A stretch of DNA of 64,000 bases from Sesamum alatum (taxonomy: Eukaryota; Streptophyta; Magnoliopsida; Lamiales; Pedaliaceae), in the NCBI GenBank assembly GCA_034509735.1, contig JACGWO010000012.1, forward strand, positions 23,589,188 to 23,653,187. The letters run 5' to 3'. Made by a program: the position numbers and the translations under genes. The notes beneath the pieces were generated by a model. That model saw only the letters and a program-made list of their open reading frames with translations. It was not told where the DNA came from and did not search any database. How positions within the stretch are numbered: the stretch's first letter is position 1; every line of letters begins with the position of its first letter. Below, in pieces: positions 1 to 11,300 of the stretch.

Positions 1-1156
1 ATGAATAGTAGCTTAGTATTAAAAAATAATATATCTTGTATTTATAGTGATTTGGTTATTTTATGGTGAGATAGGGTGCATATATTTACCATGTGGTATA
101 CGCATGAAAATTACTATTATATCCTTGTAAATAAATTATTATTACTATAATATACATCAGCCTATTTATAGGAGTTGGAAAGCTATCATCGAATGGACAT
201 GTCCAATCAGAAAATATGCCTTTGAAAGGTTATGGCCTTTCATCCGAATGGGTGCATCGTTTCACCCAAAGGACATACCATTTCACCCAAATGGACGCAT
301 TGTTTCACCCAAAAGATTTCACCCAATGGACACATCATTTCAACCAAAAGGACACACCTATTAGGTTGATCAGATGCGACCTGATGATGCTTGGGGCCCA
401 TCAACCATCATTTACGTGTCACGAGTTGTTATGAGCTATCATGAGCTTGTTATGCGTCGCACATCGTAACCAATCACTTATCACGATTTATTCTTTAATT
501 TGTCATTCATCATTTTCAAACAAGATGTTGTATTTTGCTCCTTAGGCCTTGTGCAACTTACCTGGGTAGTTTTTCATAATTAAGCTTGGATTCCTTGATT
601 TGGATTGGGCTTTAGAAAAATTGATACTCTAGGCGTAAGAAAGGGTTTAAAAGAGCAACAAGGTCACACTTGCCTTTATGGCCGTTTGGCCTGTGATTAA
701 AAAAGTCAAATTTGTGTTCTGAATGCGAATATAAGTTTTTGTATGGTTTGTTCCTTTTTCCAATAATCACATTTGAGTTTATATCAAATCATGTTCTGAT
801 AAAAGTTACAATTATGTTGTTTTAATCCCATCACATTTATTTTTCATCTAATTATTCATTATGCAAATTAACTAATTTTTTTGGTTTCTTCATTAATCTT
901 AAGATGATATTAATTTTGGAATTTAACTACAATTTGTATTGGTAAAATCAATTATGAACTATGATCCAAACATCATAATCATTTTTCTTAAATTAACTAT
1001 TTCAACTTAATTTTATTATAATTAATTTTGCAATTGTCGAGTAAAACTAAATTTTAGCCCTGGTTGATTTACAGACAAATTATGCTTCTCCTTATTTGGT
1101 CGCAATTATCACCAAACTTAAATATTAATGTTAGACACAAGGCAATAATGTTTGTG
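1..1156. other. Intergenic sequence left of the inverted-LTR element
   Basis: AT-rich DNA with no open reading frame that looks like a gene. The only structure I see is a short degenerate direct repeat around 243-362, annotated separately. It ends at the 5-bp target duplication (ATAAT, 1157-1161) of the next element. Confidence 0.6.
243..362 (+). repeat. Degenerate short tandem repeat with TTTCACCCAAA core
   Basis: About five copies of a 20-28 bp unit, with cores such as TTTCACCCAAAGGACA and TTTCACCCAAATGGACGC, follow each other with substitutions and length changes. The short ORF running through them is a by-product of the repeat and resembles no protein I know. Confidence 0.5.
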
Positions 1157-1161
1157 ATAAT

Positions 1162-2111
1162 TGTAGATAAATAAATTTTGCGCCCAATCAAATGACAACA
1201 AGTGAAAAATATATATTATTTATCAATTATATTTCCTTTTTTATTTATATTTTGAAATTTACTAAATTAATTTCAAATATAAATAGTTAAATTAATTGAT
1301 ATTTTTAATATATATTTTGTCATCAAATCAACGACCTACACATGTCAAATTGAGGTGTTTCGGCCAATCAAATCAAGACAAATATTTCTCATATTATCTC
1401 TTTGAAAAATACAAAAATTAAAGAGATAATATCGAAATTGACCAATCATGTCTTCCAAAATATTTAATGTATTTATCTCTTTAAATTAAAATAAATAGAT
1501 AATACAAAATAAGTGTTCAAGTTCACCACAACTCTACGTCTTTGACAGTTATATAAAGGGGTCTTTGGAACTCATTCAGAACAAACACACACACAAATAC
1601 AATTGAAGACACAAGCAAGAGAGCATTCAAGAAGTCTTGAAATCCTCTCAAGCACAAATCAAGGAAGATCCACGGCGTTCTAGGCAAGATTCAAGGCATT
1701 CGTCGCGGAAATCGTCCAAAGTCAGCGTTTGATTCGACAAGAAGTCCAAAGACCGGCGAAATTAACATTATCAAAACAGAAGTCCATCTTGGTGGAAGAT
1801 CAAAGTCTCAAATCCACCAAAAAATATCTCAAATTCAAGTCAAATACCTTCAAGATTATAGCGTTTAATCTGGGAACAAGTCAACGACCCCCGAATTAAC
1901 ATCATTCAAAGTCAAAGTCAACGTCAAAGGAGATCAAACGTAGAGTTTCACCTCTTAAGTTGCCAAAGTCAAAGATCATGTTCTTGAAGAGAAGAATCAT
2001 AGGTTTTCAAGTAGAGATTTCACACCCACAAATATTTAAATCAATTCAAGATATTTTATTTGTAATATTTTCTTGTTTTGATAAATTCAGAAACACGAAA
2101 ATTTATTTACA
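1162..2111 (+). repeat. Left LTR (inverted relative to the element's coding strand)
   Basis: It starts TGTAGATAAATAAATTTTG and ends TTTATTTACA. A TATA-type promoter motif, TATATAAAGGGG, lies at about 1550-1561. The reverse complement of 4141-5088 matches it along its length, including the promoter and a long run rich in TCAAG/CAAAGTC words. It is not followed by a primer binding site, which argues that it is a flipped 3' LTR and not the 5' LTR of a second element. Confidence 0.85.
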
Positions 2112-2170
2112 AATATTTTCTTGTTTCGATAAATTCAAAATTTATTTGTCTATAAATGCCCCCTCGAGAC
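2112..2170 (-). other. Template-switch-like junction and polypurine tract
   Basis: On the - strand the order is a polypurine tract (complement of TGCCCCCTCGAGA, 2157-2169), then the first 19 nt of an authentic LTR start with one substitution (2136-2154), then a 24-nt repeat of LTR-end sequence (2112-2135, also at about 2064-2087), then the inverted LTR. The LTR start and the reverse complement of the LTR end share the word AAAATTTATTT, so the switch occurred at or next to this microhomology. Confidence 0.7.
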
Positions 2171-2339
2171 TTGTTCACGAGCATCTACTGCAACGAAGTG
2201 AAGGAGTGAACATGTCTCGAAATTGATTCTTCTTTATATGTTGTTCTTCCTCTTTTTTATTTTTTAACATTTGATTGGACTTGAAAACATTGTTCAAGCT
2301 GTTTTTGTACCTCTGTGGGATGATAAAGTCACAACGTAG

Positions 2340-2900
2340 TTCACTTGAATTATTCTCATATCAAGGAGTTTTCAAACTTGATTTTGTAGATAGTTTATAC
2401 TCATATCAAGGAGTTCTTGACTTAAACTTATTTGAATTTGTTGATAGTTTATGCTCATATCAAAGAGTCTTCAACTTGAATTTGTAGAAAGTTTATACTC
2501 ATGTCAATGAGTTCTTGACTTGAATTTATCAATATTTTATACTCATATCAAGGAGTTCTTCAAGTAAATTTATAGATAGTTTATACTCGTATCAAGGAGT
2601 TCTTCAACTTGAATTTGTAGATAGTTTATACTCGTATCAAGGAGCTCTTTGACTTAAATTTGTAGATAGTTTATACTCATATCAAGGGGTTTTTCAAGTA
2701 AATTTGTAGATAGTTTATACTCGTATTAAGGAGTATTGAAATTTTTTTGGACATTAGATAGTTTATGCTCATATCCAGTAGCATTGAGATTTTTTATTTT
2801 TTATTTTTTGACATTAGATAGTTTATGCTCATATCCAGAAGTATTAAGATTTTTTTTTTAGACATTAGATAGTTTATGCTCATATTCAGGAGCACTGAAA
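2340..2900. repeat. Tandem repeat inside the LTR element
   Basis: About eleven units of 42-60 bp share the core TAGTTTATACTCATATCAAG. The last three units (about 2755-2900) form a subtype with TTAGATAGTTTATGCTCATA and long T runs. Such arrays are common between the coding region and the 3' LTR of plant Ty3/gypsy elements. That position fits the - strand reading of this one. Confidence 0.85.
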
Positions 2901-2904
2901 ACTT

Positions 2905-4136
2905 TCATGGTGTTGCATCATCATCAGCATCATCATTGATATCATTTGAGTATTTGTCTTCTTTGCAATTGAAGCTCATTTCAATTCCATGTGCACGAGT
3001 CGCTAGCTCTTCAAAAGTTTTTGGTTTTATTACTTGAAGAATAAAGCAAAGTTCCCAATGCATTCCTTGGATACACATTTCAGTTGTTGAAGTATCGGAC
3101 AATCGATCTTTGCAATTAAGGCTCAAATTTTTCCAGTGATTGATATAATCAATGACGGGCTCTTCTTTCCATTTGTGTGAGTTCGTAAGCTCGATCATGC
3201 TGACTGTTCTTCTAGTACTGTAAAAACGATTGAGAAACTCTTGTTCTAATTGCCCCCAACTGTCAACTGAGTTGGCTTCCAAGTCGGTATATCAATCAAA
3301 TGCATTTCCTTTCAAATATCGAACAAATTGTTTGACGAGGTGATCTCCATATGTTCCAGCGTTGTTGCACGTTTCCACAAAGTGAGCCACGTGTGTTGGA
3401 ACTTGGGAGGTTGATAGCCGATTGACATCTTCAAGCTATCAATCCTTGGAATGTAGGGCTTGGAGTAGGTGAAGGATGACCATGCGCTCCCCTCAATCTT
3501 GCTCCTGATGGTTTCTTCAATGAATTCTTTTAATTGGTCTACCGGAATCAACCCATCAGACGAGACTTGAAGATCTTTTGCAGGTTTGTCCTTCTCGATA
3601 CAATTCTCCTTTGTGGATATTTCTACTTCGTCTTGAGCCTCAACTTGTTTTCCCTGAATATGGCTTGTCTCAACATTGTCCGGCTTGTTGATCAACCTGG
3701 CGATTTGGGCATCTTGCTCTTGGACATGCTTGGTGAGTCCCTCGATAGCTCTTGTCTGGCTTGCAATTTGCTGTTCTAAGGTTGTGACATTTGTCACCAT
3801 GATCGGGGCCACATTCGTTGTGAAGGAGTAGCTAGACTTGGAGTGAGGAGAGGACTGAGGACATTTATCTTCGTCATCTTCGCTTGCGTGGTTAGGCACG
3901 AATATGTCCTTACGAGTAGACGTAATTGGAGGAGTCATTTGGGAAGATTCCTTAAGTTTCTTCGACATGCTTCTCATAGTAACACCGAGGCTGTTGGTGT
4001 TTGAACTTGAAGACTTCGATGTGGCGAGTTTAGAATTCACCGTCTTCACAATTTTTCCTTGAGTGTCCATCGAAATACTTCGAACTTTGTTGAAGGGAAA
4101 AGATGAGAGGTAGAGCGGTCCAACCGGGCGTGCCAA
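2905..4136 (-). pseudogene. Decayed retrotransposon gag
   Basis: Two ORFs remain: 4136-3312 (274 residues, N-terminal region) and 3282-2905 (125 residues). The second carries the retrotransposon gag domain (RFYSTRR, a conserved WK.EPVIDYINHW region, then EELATRAHGIE). Between them are a small deletion with a frameshift near 3390 and an in-frame stop near 3292, at a place where the reading frame otherwise continues. No zinc knuckle, protease or polymerase follows; the coding region runs directly into the tandem repeat. The protein would have packaged element RNA; this copy cannot encode a whole one. Confidence 0.85.
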
Positions 4137-4140
4137 AATT

Positions 4141-5088
4141 TGTAAATAAATTTTCGTGTTCCTGAATTTACCGAAACAAGAAAATATTACAAATAAAATT
4201 TCTTGAATTGATTTGAATATTTATGGGTGCGAAATCTCTATTTGAAAACCTCTAATTCTTATCTTCAAGAACGTGATCTTTGACTTTGGCAACTTCGGAG
4301 GTGAAACTCTACGTTTGATCTCCTTTGATGTTGACTTTGACTTTGAATGATATTAATTCGGGGGTCATTGACTTGTTCTCGGATTAAACGCTATAATCTT
4401 GAAGGTATTTGACTTGAATTTGAGATATTTCTTGGTGGATTTGAGACTTTGATCTTCCTCCAAGGTGAACTTCTGTTTTGATAACGTTAATTCGCCGATC
4501 TTTGGACTTCTTGTCGAATCAAACGCTGATTTTGGATTATTTCCGCGACGAATGCCTTGAATCTTGCCTAGAACGTCATCGATCTTCCTTGATTTGTGCT
4601 TGAGAGGATTTTGGGACTTCTTGAATGCTCTCTTGCTTGTGACTTCAATTGTATTTGCGTGTGTGTTCGTTCTGAATGAGTTCCAAAGACCCCTTTATAT
4701 AGCTGTCAAAGAGGTAGAGTTGTGGTGAACTTGAACACTTATTTTGTATTATCTCTTTGTTTTAATTTAAAGAGATAAATACATTAAATATTTTTGAAGA
4801 CATGATTGGTCAATTTTGATATTATCTCTTTAATTTTTGTATTTTTCAAAGAGATAATATGAGAAATATTTGTCTTGATTTGATTGGTCGAAACACCTCA
4901 ATTTGACACGCGTCGGTCGTTGATTTGATGACGAAATATATATTAATATATCAATTAATTTAACTATTTAAATTTGAAATTAATTTAGTAAATTCCAAAA
5001 TATAAATAGAAAAGGGAATATAATTGATAAATAATATATATTTTTCACTTGTCGTCATTTGATTGGGCACAAAATTTATTTGTCTACA
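4141..5088 (-). repeat. Right LTR (5' LTR of the gag-coding strand)
   Basis: Read on the - strand it begins TGTAGACAAATAAATTTTG at 5088 and ends TTTATTTACA at 4141. A TATA motif is seen as the complement of CCCCTTTATATA at about 4691-4702. It is followed at about 4139-4118 by the primer-binding-site position and then the gag start. It pairs with 1162-2111 as a roughly 0.95 kb inverted repeat. Confidence 0.85.
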
Positions 5089-5349
5089 ATAATTATTTCA
5101 AAAAGTTTATGTAATTCGAAATTCGTATAATAAAGCCATGAATACATATTATGTTTGCATTATACTAAAAAGAAATTATATTCGCAAAGATTACACGAGG
5201 TTTAATTTGTATATAATAAGAAGTTTTTCGTACTTTGGTTTATATTTAAAAAAACACTATGTACGTGGGACTGCGTGCGGCTGCTGCTAGGGTAAGTAAA
5301 AGTTAGGAGGAAAGAAAGACTACTTTTTCTCAACAAAAAGAAGAAAAGT

Positions 5350-5359
5350 GAATAAAAAG
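5350..5359 (-). terminator. Pol III poly-T terminator of tRNA-Ser
   Basis: On the - strand a run of five T (complement of AAAAA in AATAAAAAGC) lies about 10 nt downstream of the tRNA 3' end, the usual distance for RNA polymerase III termination. Confidence 0.6.
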
Positions 5360-5367
5360 CAACTAAT

Positions 5368-5449
5368 CGTCGACAGCAGGGTTCGAACCTGCGCGGGCGA
5401 AGCCCAACAGATTTCAAGTCTGTCTCCTTAACCACTCGGACATATCGAC
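5368..5449 (-). tRNA. tRNA-Ser (anticodon UGA)
   Basis: An 82-nt cloverleaf reads on the - strand from 5449. The acceptor strands GTCGATA and TGTCGAC pair over seven positions with discriminator G. The anticodon loop is CTTGAAA, giving anticodon TGA for serine UCA codons. A long class II variable arm is present, and the T arm contains GGTTCGAACCC. There is no intron and no encoded CCA. A CTTTTTA run about 10 nt past the 3' end fits a Pol III terminator. All arms pair, so it is probably functional. Confidence 0.95.
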
Positions 5450-5804
5450 CCTTGTTGTTAACCTTTTAACAGTAGTTTAGTTGGTGTTTTGTTTTACCAC
5501 CAACTAAAATATAGTATCATTGTTCTCATCATTATTAGAAATAAAAAATATTCAGCTACAATTATTACCTATTTATTTGTTATATTATGATATAATATGA
5601 AATGTTGAAAAAAATTAAAAAAGAAAGATTAAAGCAAGTTTGGCTTTGTTGATTTTTCTAGTTGTTCGAATTAAAGTAAACAAAGATAACGAATACTTGT
5701 TCGTGTTTATGCAAGTCTTATCATTAAGTATATATATTATATTATCTTGATTCATTCTACGTTCACAAATAATATAAACGATAAAATATAAAAAAAGAAT
5801 TACT

Positions 5805-6004
5805 CTATGTTTGGGTCGATAGATTTTGAAGTAAAAAAATCCAAATTTGACAATTTCTTAATAGGAAGAATTTCAAATCATTCGACTTTGATTTTAAATT
5901 ATATTTTATAAATATTAATATATTTGAACTTTTTTCCATATGAAGCCATTTATAGTACTAAACTCTTCCCTTAAATCTAAAATTTTTCATCCAAACATAA
6001 CCTT
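5805..6004. repeat. Possible MITE
   Basis: An AT-rich 200-bp block is bounded by CTATGTTTGGG on the left and its near inverse CCAAACATAACC on the right. The size and short inverted ends suggest a small DNA transposon of Tourist or hAT type. I see no clear target duplication. Confidence 0.35.
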
Positions 6005-6345
6005 AAATAAAACCAAACAAAGCCCACATGAGTTTGGGAATACTCATTTAACATTCTCAATTTACCTTTGGCATAGGTAAGTTGTGGAATTAGATTTATG
6101 CGGCAGCCAAACAGCCCCTAACCCTAGAAAACCAGTGAATGGCAAAGACGGTAAAACTCGTCAAATAAAAGGGGTAGTTTCGGTATATCAGATAGCGTCA
6201 TACTCCTTGTTTGATTGACCTTTTCCGATTTCATACCACAATAAAAATCAATCAGCTCAATTCTTCTTGTTCCTCGTCTTCTCATCAATTTCTCGCTATC
6301 TCCGAACCCCAGATCTAGAGAGAACTCGAATCGCTGAAGGAAAAT

Positions 6346-6649
6346 ATGGATGCTTTGGACTCTGTTTTCGATCCGCTCAGGGATTTCGCCAAGGACAGCG
6401 TTCGCCTCGTTAAGCGCTGCCACAAGCCCGATCGCAAAGGTAATTCACTCATCTTGTACGAGCTGATTGATTAATTCTTGTTGTTGTTGATCTGGCTGGA
6501 TTAGTTGTCTGATGTGATTGTTATGATGTATAGAGTTCACGAAAGTCGCGACTCGAACGGCAATCGGGTTTGTTGTGATGGGCTTCGTCGGGTTTTTCGT
6601 CAAGTTGATTTTCATTCCCATCAACAATATTATCGTCGGTGCTACTTAA
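6346..6649 (+). CDS. Protein transport protein SEC61 subunit gamma
   Basis: Small subunit of the SEC61 protein-conducting channel in the endoplasmic reticulum membrane; with the alpha and beta subunits it forms the pore for co-translational import of secretory proteins. Two coding exons, 6346-6439 and 6534-6649, join within codon 32 through a GT-AG intron to give 69 residues, the normal plant length. The N-terminus is cytosolic and amphipathic ([18 protein letters not shown]), followed by basic residues and a C-terminal tail anchor at about residues 40-66 ([14 protein letters not shown]). The family has no cleavable signal peptide. A GT donor right after the stop (6661) and an acceptor at 8077 suggest a 1.4 kb intron in the 3' UTR, with the last exon from 8078. 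The short ORFs on the opposite strand are shadows. Confidence 0.95.
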
Positions 6650-9484
6650 TGGTTTGATAGGTAGGTTTGTTTTTCCGCTTAATTTTCTGCGTTTTAATCA
6701 TCTGTTGTGAATTTTATTTGGGTTTTTGAGTTTGTGGATTGATGGATCCAAAGTCAGAATTGCGCAAAGTTTAAGTCCTTTTCGGTGTTCAGTTGAATAC
6801 TGGGAGTTTTGCTTGCTGTAGGGTTGTTTTTTGTGGACCATCTGTTTACGCCGGCAAGAGATATTTCAATAGATAAGGAATAATCAAAGAAGATGTTTTT
6901 ATATTCGATTCAGTTCTTCTTTGAGTATACATAATTTGCGGATGCATATGCATTTTGCTGAAATAGCTCTGTGATGTCGATGATGCAATTTACATGAGTA
7001 ATAGTTTTAGTTTTGAGTTATCTGATAAATGTGGGTTAAGATGTATTTTACTTAATGGCCACAAGGAGCTAACCTGTGCAGAATTCACTATTTGGTAAGA
7101 TATTAGGTCGGATCTAATCGTTTGCCAATTTAGCTTCAAAGAAATGTCGGAAGTTTAAAGAATGTTTCTTGGCCTTGGTTTGATTTGATAAAATATCTTT
7201 GAACAAAGTTGGCACTTTTTACAAATATGAGTTATCAAAAATATTTGCTGTCTCTACCTTTTAGGACAAAGAAGTTATTCACCAATAACTAAGATGGATT
7301 ACCAATTGAATCATATATATCCTGAGAATATCCAATAGCACAAAAGTTGGCCTTGATGATAGTGACATGAAGGTAGAATGGTGTCAGGCTTAAACATAGA
7401 ATGAATGTTTCTGAATCTGTTAGATGGGACTGTTGCGAAACTAAAATTACCTGGACCTTGACTTGTTATGAGAACACAAACCTGCTTTTTAACTTTTAGA
7501 CATAATTGAGGTAAATGTCAAAGGATTTTGGTAGACATAGGCATGTTTGATTCCTATATGCTTAGAGTCTACTGTATGAATCTTGTATCGCCGAAATATG
7601 AAGGTTCATTATTATGAGGGGGCATCAGTTATTGGTGTGTAGCTTGTCCAGCGCATGCAACTGCTCACGTGCCTACACTCGTGAGAGCATGTTGTCTCAG
7701 CTTGCAATGTCTGTGGAGTTGAATTCTTATCAGTGTTGGTTTACTTAAGTGGCATACTTGAATCTGTTAAATTCATGCACTTTGATGTTGAAAGCAATGG
7801 GACAAGAGCTTCTTCAAGGAAAAACTGTTTAGTTTAGAATGCTTTTGGTTGAGATTAGTGTGGTTTGATAATGCGATTCTGTGCAGTTCTTCTCATATAA
7901 GCTATAGAAGTGAATGCTACAAATAATCTATTTGCTGTCCATTTGACAATAAAGATGGAACCGTCTTCCCTTATCAGAAATTAAAATTAATTTCCAGTTT
8001 GCTTCTATAAACTGAATATTCAAATAGTTGGTTGATGGTAAGTCAGGACTAACGGGAACTTTTGTGTGAAACTGCAGGGTTTTGCTTGGTACAAGAAACC
8101 TCAATCACATCTGAGAGCAGGGAAGAATGCCAGTTCTGATGATTAGTTAGAATCTTTTTCATAAAATTTTAGGACTTCTCTATGTAATAGTTGACAGTGA
8201 TGTTTATTTTGCCAGAGTTTGGACTTCCATGCATGGCTGATGACTACTTTATTCTTCTTGTTCATTTTTACTATATATTGCCATGATGGCTTATATTGAG
8301 CTACACCAATATCATGTGTTCACTTATTCTGGTATAATGCTTGTATATTGGTTTTAATAGGAACAAATTGGACTCAGGTTTTCAATCAAAACTCTCTTAA
8401 AAAGCAGGCAAGGGCTTTTGGTTGAGTAGTTGTCAGCTGGTCAAGCAAATAGGATTAGATCAAAATTGGTTTTGACACATCCCGTGGCATTCATTGTCAT
8501 ATTACTATTTATTTTGCTGTTGGTCATTCTCTTAAATTAAAAAACTAATCATGGAGTGTTTATATAGATTTTGGTTATTGTCATTGGAGTTTGCTATCAA
8601 TTCTATGATGATCTTGATGAGCCAAATGGTTGGGATTATATTTCACTAATACTACATTTTGAGTGGTGGGTTTTGATTTGATGGAAGTATGTACATTCGA
8701 AGAATTTGAAATCTGTTAATTTGCAACACAATATAGTTCAAATTCAAAATTCAAATTTAAAATTCTTTGAATTAAGAATTTTTCAAACAAAGTTAAAAGG
8801 ATTTATGACCAAGTATATGAAATTCATAACTCCAAACCCATCGAGTAAGGGTTCATTAACTGGACATGGTATACTTATCAATATAAATCTATGCATCCTA
8901 CGATTGGTTTGGCGCGGTTGTAGATTAGAATTCATCAAGTTCTATTGGAATTTGACCTGTTGGTGAAACTGAAATTGAACTCTTGTTGGAATTTTGACTT
9001 TTTGGTTAAAGTGAAGAAGATTCAGTTCTTCTCACATCTCAACCCCAACTACAGAAACAATGAGAACCTTAGATGGATGCATTTAAAGGCAGAAACTTCA
9101 AACTTTAAATAACAAGTCATTTGTGTTTGTGGGGATAATTCCATATTTGAAAAGAACCCAAATCTTTAAACTCTCGTTTTGAACTCTATTTTACATAAAA
9201 TATTAATGAATTTCATCTATATGTGGCCTTTAATCTGTTTGAGCCTGCCAAACTTCCTTCCCTCCAATGCTACTTATACTGCACAATGCAGGACAGAAAT
9301 TGGTGAGTCCCATCACCTACCAAAACATTGCAAGACTTCACTACTAACACCCTGTTTGGTGAACAACTCTATCCACACCACCATTTCCAGCTCAACTCCC
9401 ACAGAACAACCCTCCCACCACTTTGCTATTTAACCACAACATCCCCATTCCCATACCTCAACACATCAACTTTCTTCATCCACA
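6650..9484. other. SEC61 gamma 3' UTR, its probable intron, and intergenic DNA
   Basis: 6661-8077 has GT...AG ends and is probably an intron of the SEC61 gamma 3' UTR; 8078 to about 8350 would be the terminal UTR exon. From there to 9484 I see no gene. A TATA-like CTATTTAACC at about 9425 lies 60 bp before the next ATG and may serve the DUF538 gene. Confidence 0.5.
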
Positions 9485-9940
9485 ATGGCCAGCAAGAAGT
9501 CGCAAGAGAGCCAACGTTCGGGGGCGGAGATCGTCCATGGAGCCCAGGAGTGCTACGACCACTCGTTGAAGCTCCTGGAGGAGCTAGGGTTCCCGAGGGG
9601 CGTGCTCCCCCTCAAGGACCTGGAGGAGTGCGGACTAGTACGTGAGACGGGGTTCGTCTGGATGAAGCAGAAGGCGCCATACGAGCACTTCTTTGTTGAG
9701 ACGAATACGCTGGTGAGGTACGACGTTGAGGTGACCGCGTACGTGGAGAAGGGGAAGATGAAGAAGATGAGTGGTGTGAAGAGCAAACAACTACTTCTAT
9801 GGGTGCCTATAGTTGAGATGAGTGTTGAGGGGGAGAAGATGCACTTCAAGACTCCTATGGGGATTGGGAGATCTTTCCCTATCACTTCTTTCATGGATGA
9901 AGAGGAGAAGGAGAAGCATTTGGTGGAAGTGAAGGGGTAG
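9485..9940 (+). CDS. DUF538 family protein
   Basis: Single-exon gene for 151 residues. The whole protein is one DUF538 domain: an N-terminal helix (HGAQECYDHSLKLLEELG), then the typical GVLPLKDLEECGLVRETGFVW turn, then beta strands ending in FPITSFM near residue 136. DUF538 proteins are plant-specific, small and usually stress-responsive; members of the SVB group affect trichome size. The biochemical role is not settled, and none is claimed here. The lack of a signal peptide points to the cytosol. I chose the start at 9485 because it is the first ATG in frame, is preceded by an A-rich leader (CATCCACAATGGCC), and gives the usual length. The overlapping ORF from 9328 is another frame. Confidence 0.92.
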   Translation: MASKKSQESQRSGAEIVHGAQECYDHSLKLLEELGFPRGVLPLKDLEECGLVRETGFVWMKQKAPYEHFFVETNTLVRYDVEVTAYVEKGKMKKMSGVKSKQLLLWVPIVEMSVEGEKMHFKTPMGIGRSFPITSFMDEEEKEKHLVEVKG

Positions 9941-10291
9941 AGAGTTTAGAGGGATAGTTTTCATTAATGCTTAATTCTTCTTTGCTTTTTGATGTTGTGT
10001 TTGTTGGGATTGTGCCTTTGATGTTGCTATTATGGAGTGCACGCTTGATGTGTGTGTAAAAATATTTAAAAATTATAAATAATTAATTTGTTTAGCGACT
10101 AGTTAATTGTCAGTTGTGTGATAATGGACTTCAAAGCATAAAATGTGTTGAACGTATGTGTGCAAGTTTGGGGGGTATTTTAGTGAATTCATTATTAATA
10201 TTGAAATTACTATTATGATCAAATTTTACTGAGTGGGTGTAATGAATTAAAAGAACAAATTTGGACATTCAAATTCTATAAACTAGTATAT

Positions 10292-10905
10292 GTGGCACAC
10301 TCAAACGTGTGTGCTTAATTAATCTAGATTACAAAATTATTATTTTAGAAATATAAGTTAATTTAATAAATAGTAAAATACTAAGAAACTATAAGAAATT
10401 TATGAAAAATTATTATTGAGAAAATTAGAGAAGAAAAAGGAGTGTGGAATTTTTTTTTTAACCTAAAAAAGGATGTAGAGGTTGAGAATAAAGAAAACGA
10501 GAAATTGAAAAAGGAGAGGGAGAGATAAAATAATTATAAAAAAAACTTGATAGACCAAATAATTTAAGACACCAAAATAGTGCTCGTCAATTATATAATG
10601 GTATAGATAATAACAATAGAGTTCTCTTTTATGTATACTATTAAGGGAGAGCACCTCTTTGATGTCTCTCCCATTTTTGATCTGTTTTTTTTGTTTTATA
10701 TTTATTTTTTTTCATTTAATTTCCCACTCACCCATTATGTTTATATAGTTATTTTTTTTTTCATTCATCTTTTTATCACATTTTTTTAATAAAGTCAATA
10801 CTAACTTATTTTTTTATATACTTTATTACATAATAAAATTTTATAAATATTTTATTTTTAAATAATATTTATAGAATTTGCACACAGATAGGGTGTGCCA
10901 AAATT
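10292..10905. repeat. Possible inverted-repeat DNA element
   Basis: TGGCACACTCAAACGTGTG at the left and the inverse of TGGCACACCCTATCTGTGTG at the right form imperfect ends of about 20 bp around 0.6 kb of AT-rich, non-coding DNA. No convincing target duplication was found, so the class is open. Confidence 0.35.
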
Positions 10906-11291
10906 ACAGTAATAGTATAAATATTAAGAAATTGAATTCAGTTGTGTTTCATTTAAATTACTATCTCTATTTGTATAATTAATTATAAAATTATGAATTT
11001 AAATATTATTATAATTTTTTAAAAAAATTAATATTATTATAATCAACTGTGCAGGTGATGGGCCAAGTCCAACTGGTCATAAATTTATCAAAAGTTAAAT
11101 AAAAGAAAATTGATTTTGGTTTTCTTTTAATTTTTCTTTAATTGATATCTGTATCCAAGGCCAAGGGAGACACAAACAGGACTTTCGTCAATTCCCATAA
11201 CTCCAGGGAGTAAATACTAATTACAGAGAAAATAAAGGGGTTAAATAGAAATAAACAGGTTTTTCTCTCAATGGCATTGGCACCATCAATA

Positions 11292-11300
11292 AAACCCTAG
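11292..11300 (+). promoter_or_regulatory. Telo-box (AAACCCTAG) in the eEF1B-1 leader region
   Basis: AAACCCTA telo-boxes near the transcription start are typical of plant genes for the translation machinery. The same word sits at the matching position of the second eEF1B gene (17987-17995), and each is followed by a pyrimidine-rich leader and a 5' UTR intron. Confidence 0.55.

Larger units (their letters stand above)
1162..5088 (-). mobile_element. Ty3/gypsy-type LTR element with LTRs in inverted orientation, gag only
   Basis: Two LTR copies of about 950 bp flank a 2.0 kb interior, but the left copy (1162-2111) is in + orientation and the right copy (4141-5088) in - orientation, so the element both begins TGTAGA and ends TCTACA. 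A perfect 5-bp direct repeat, ATAAT, abuts both outer ends (1157-1161 and 5089-5093). Read on the - strand the interior has a primer-binding-site-like stretch next to the right LTR (about 4118-4139), a decayed gag, a tandem repeat and a polypurine tract (2157-2169). Protease, reverse transcriptase and integrase are absent, so it is non-autonomous. The LTR copies differ by scattered substitutions and small indels, so the insertion is not recent. The Ty3/gypsy assignment rests on the gag domain. Confidence 0.85.

Noticed and set aside
1960..2226. 88-codon ORF across the left LTR end
   Set aside because: It spans the LTR boundary and the duplicated junction; nothing in it resembles a protein family.
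10463..10654. Hydrophobic 63-codon ORF on the - strand
   Set aside because: AT-rich composition alone produces hydrophobic codons; no start context, no similarity and no conservation that I can see.
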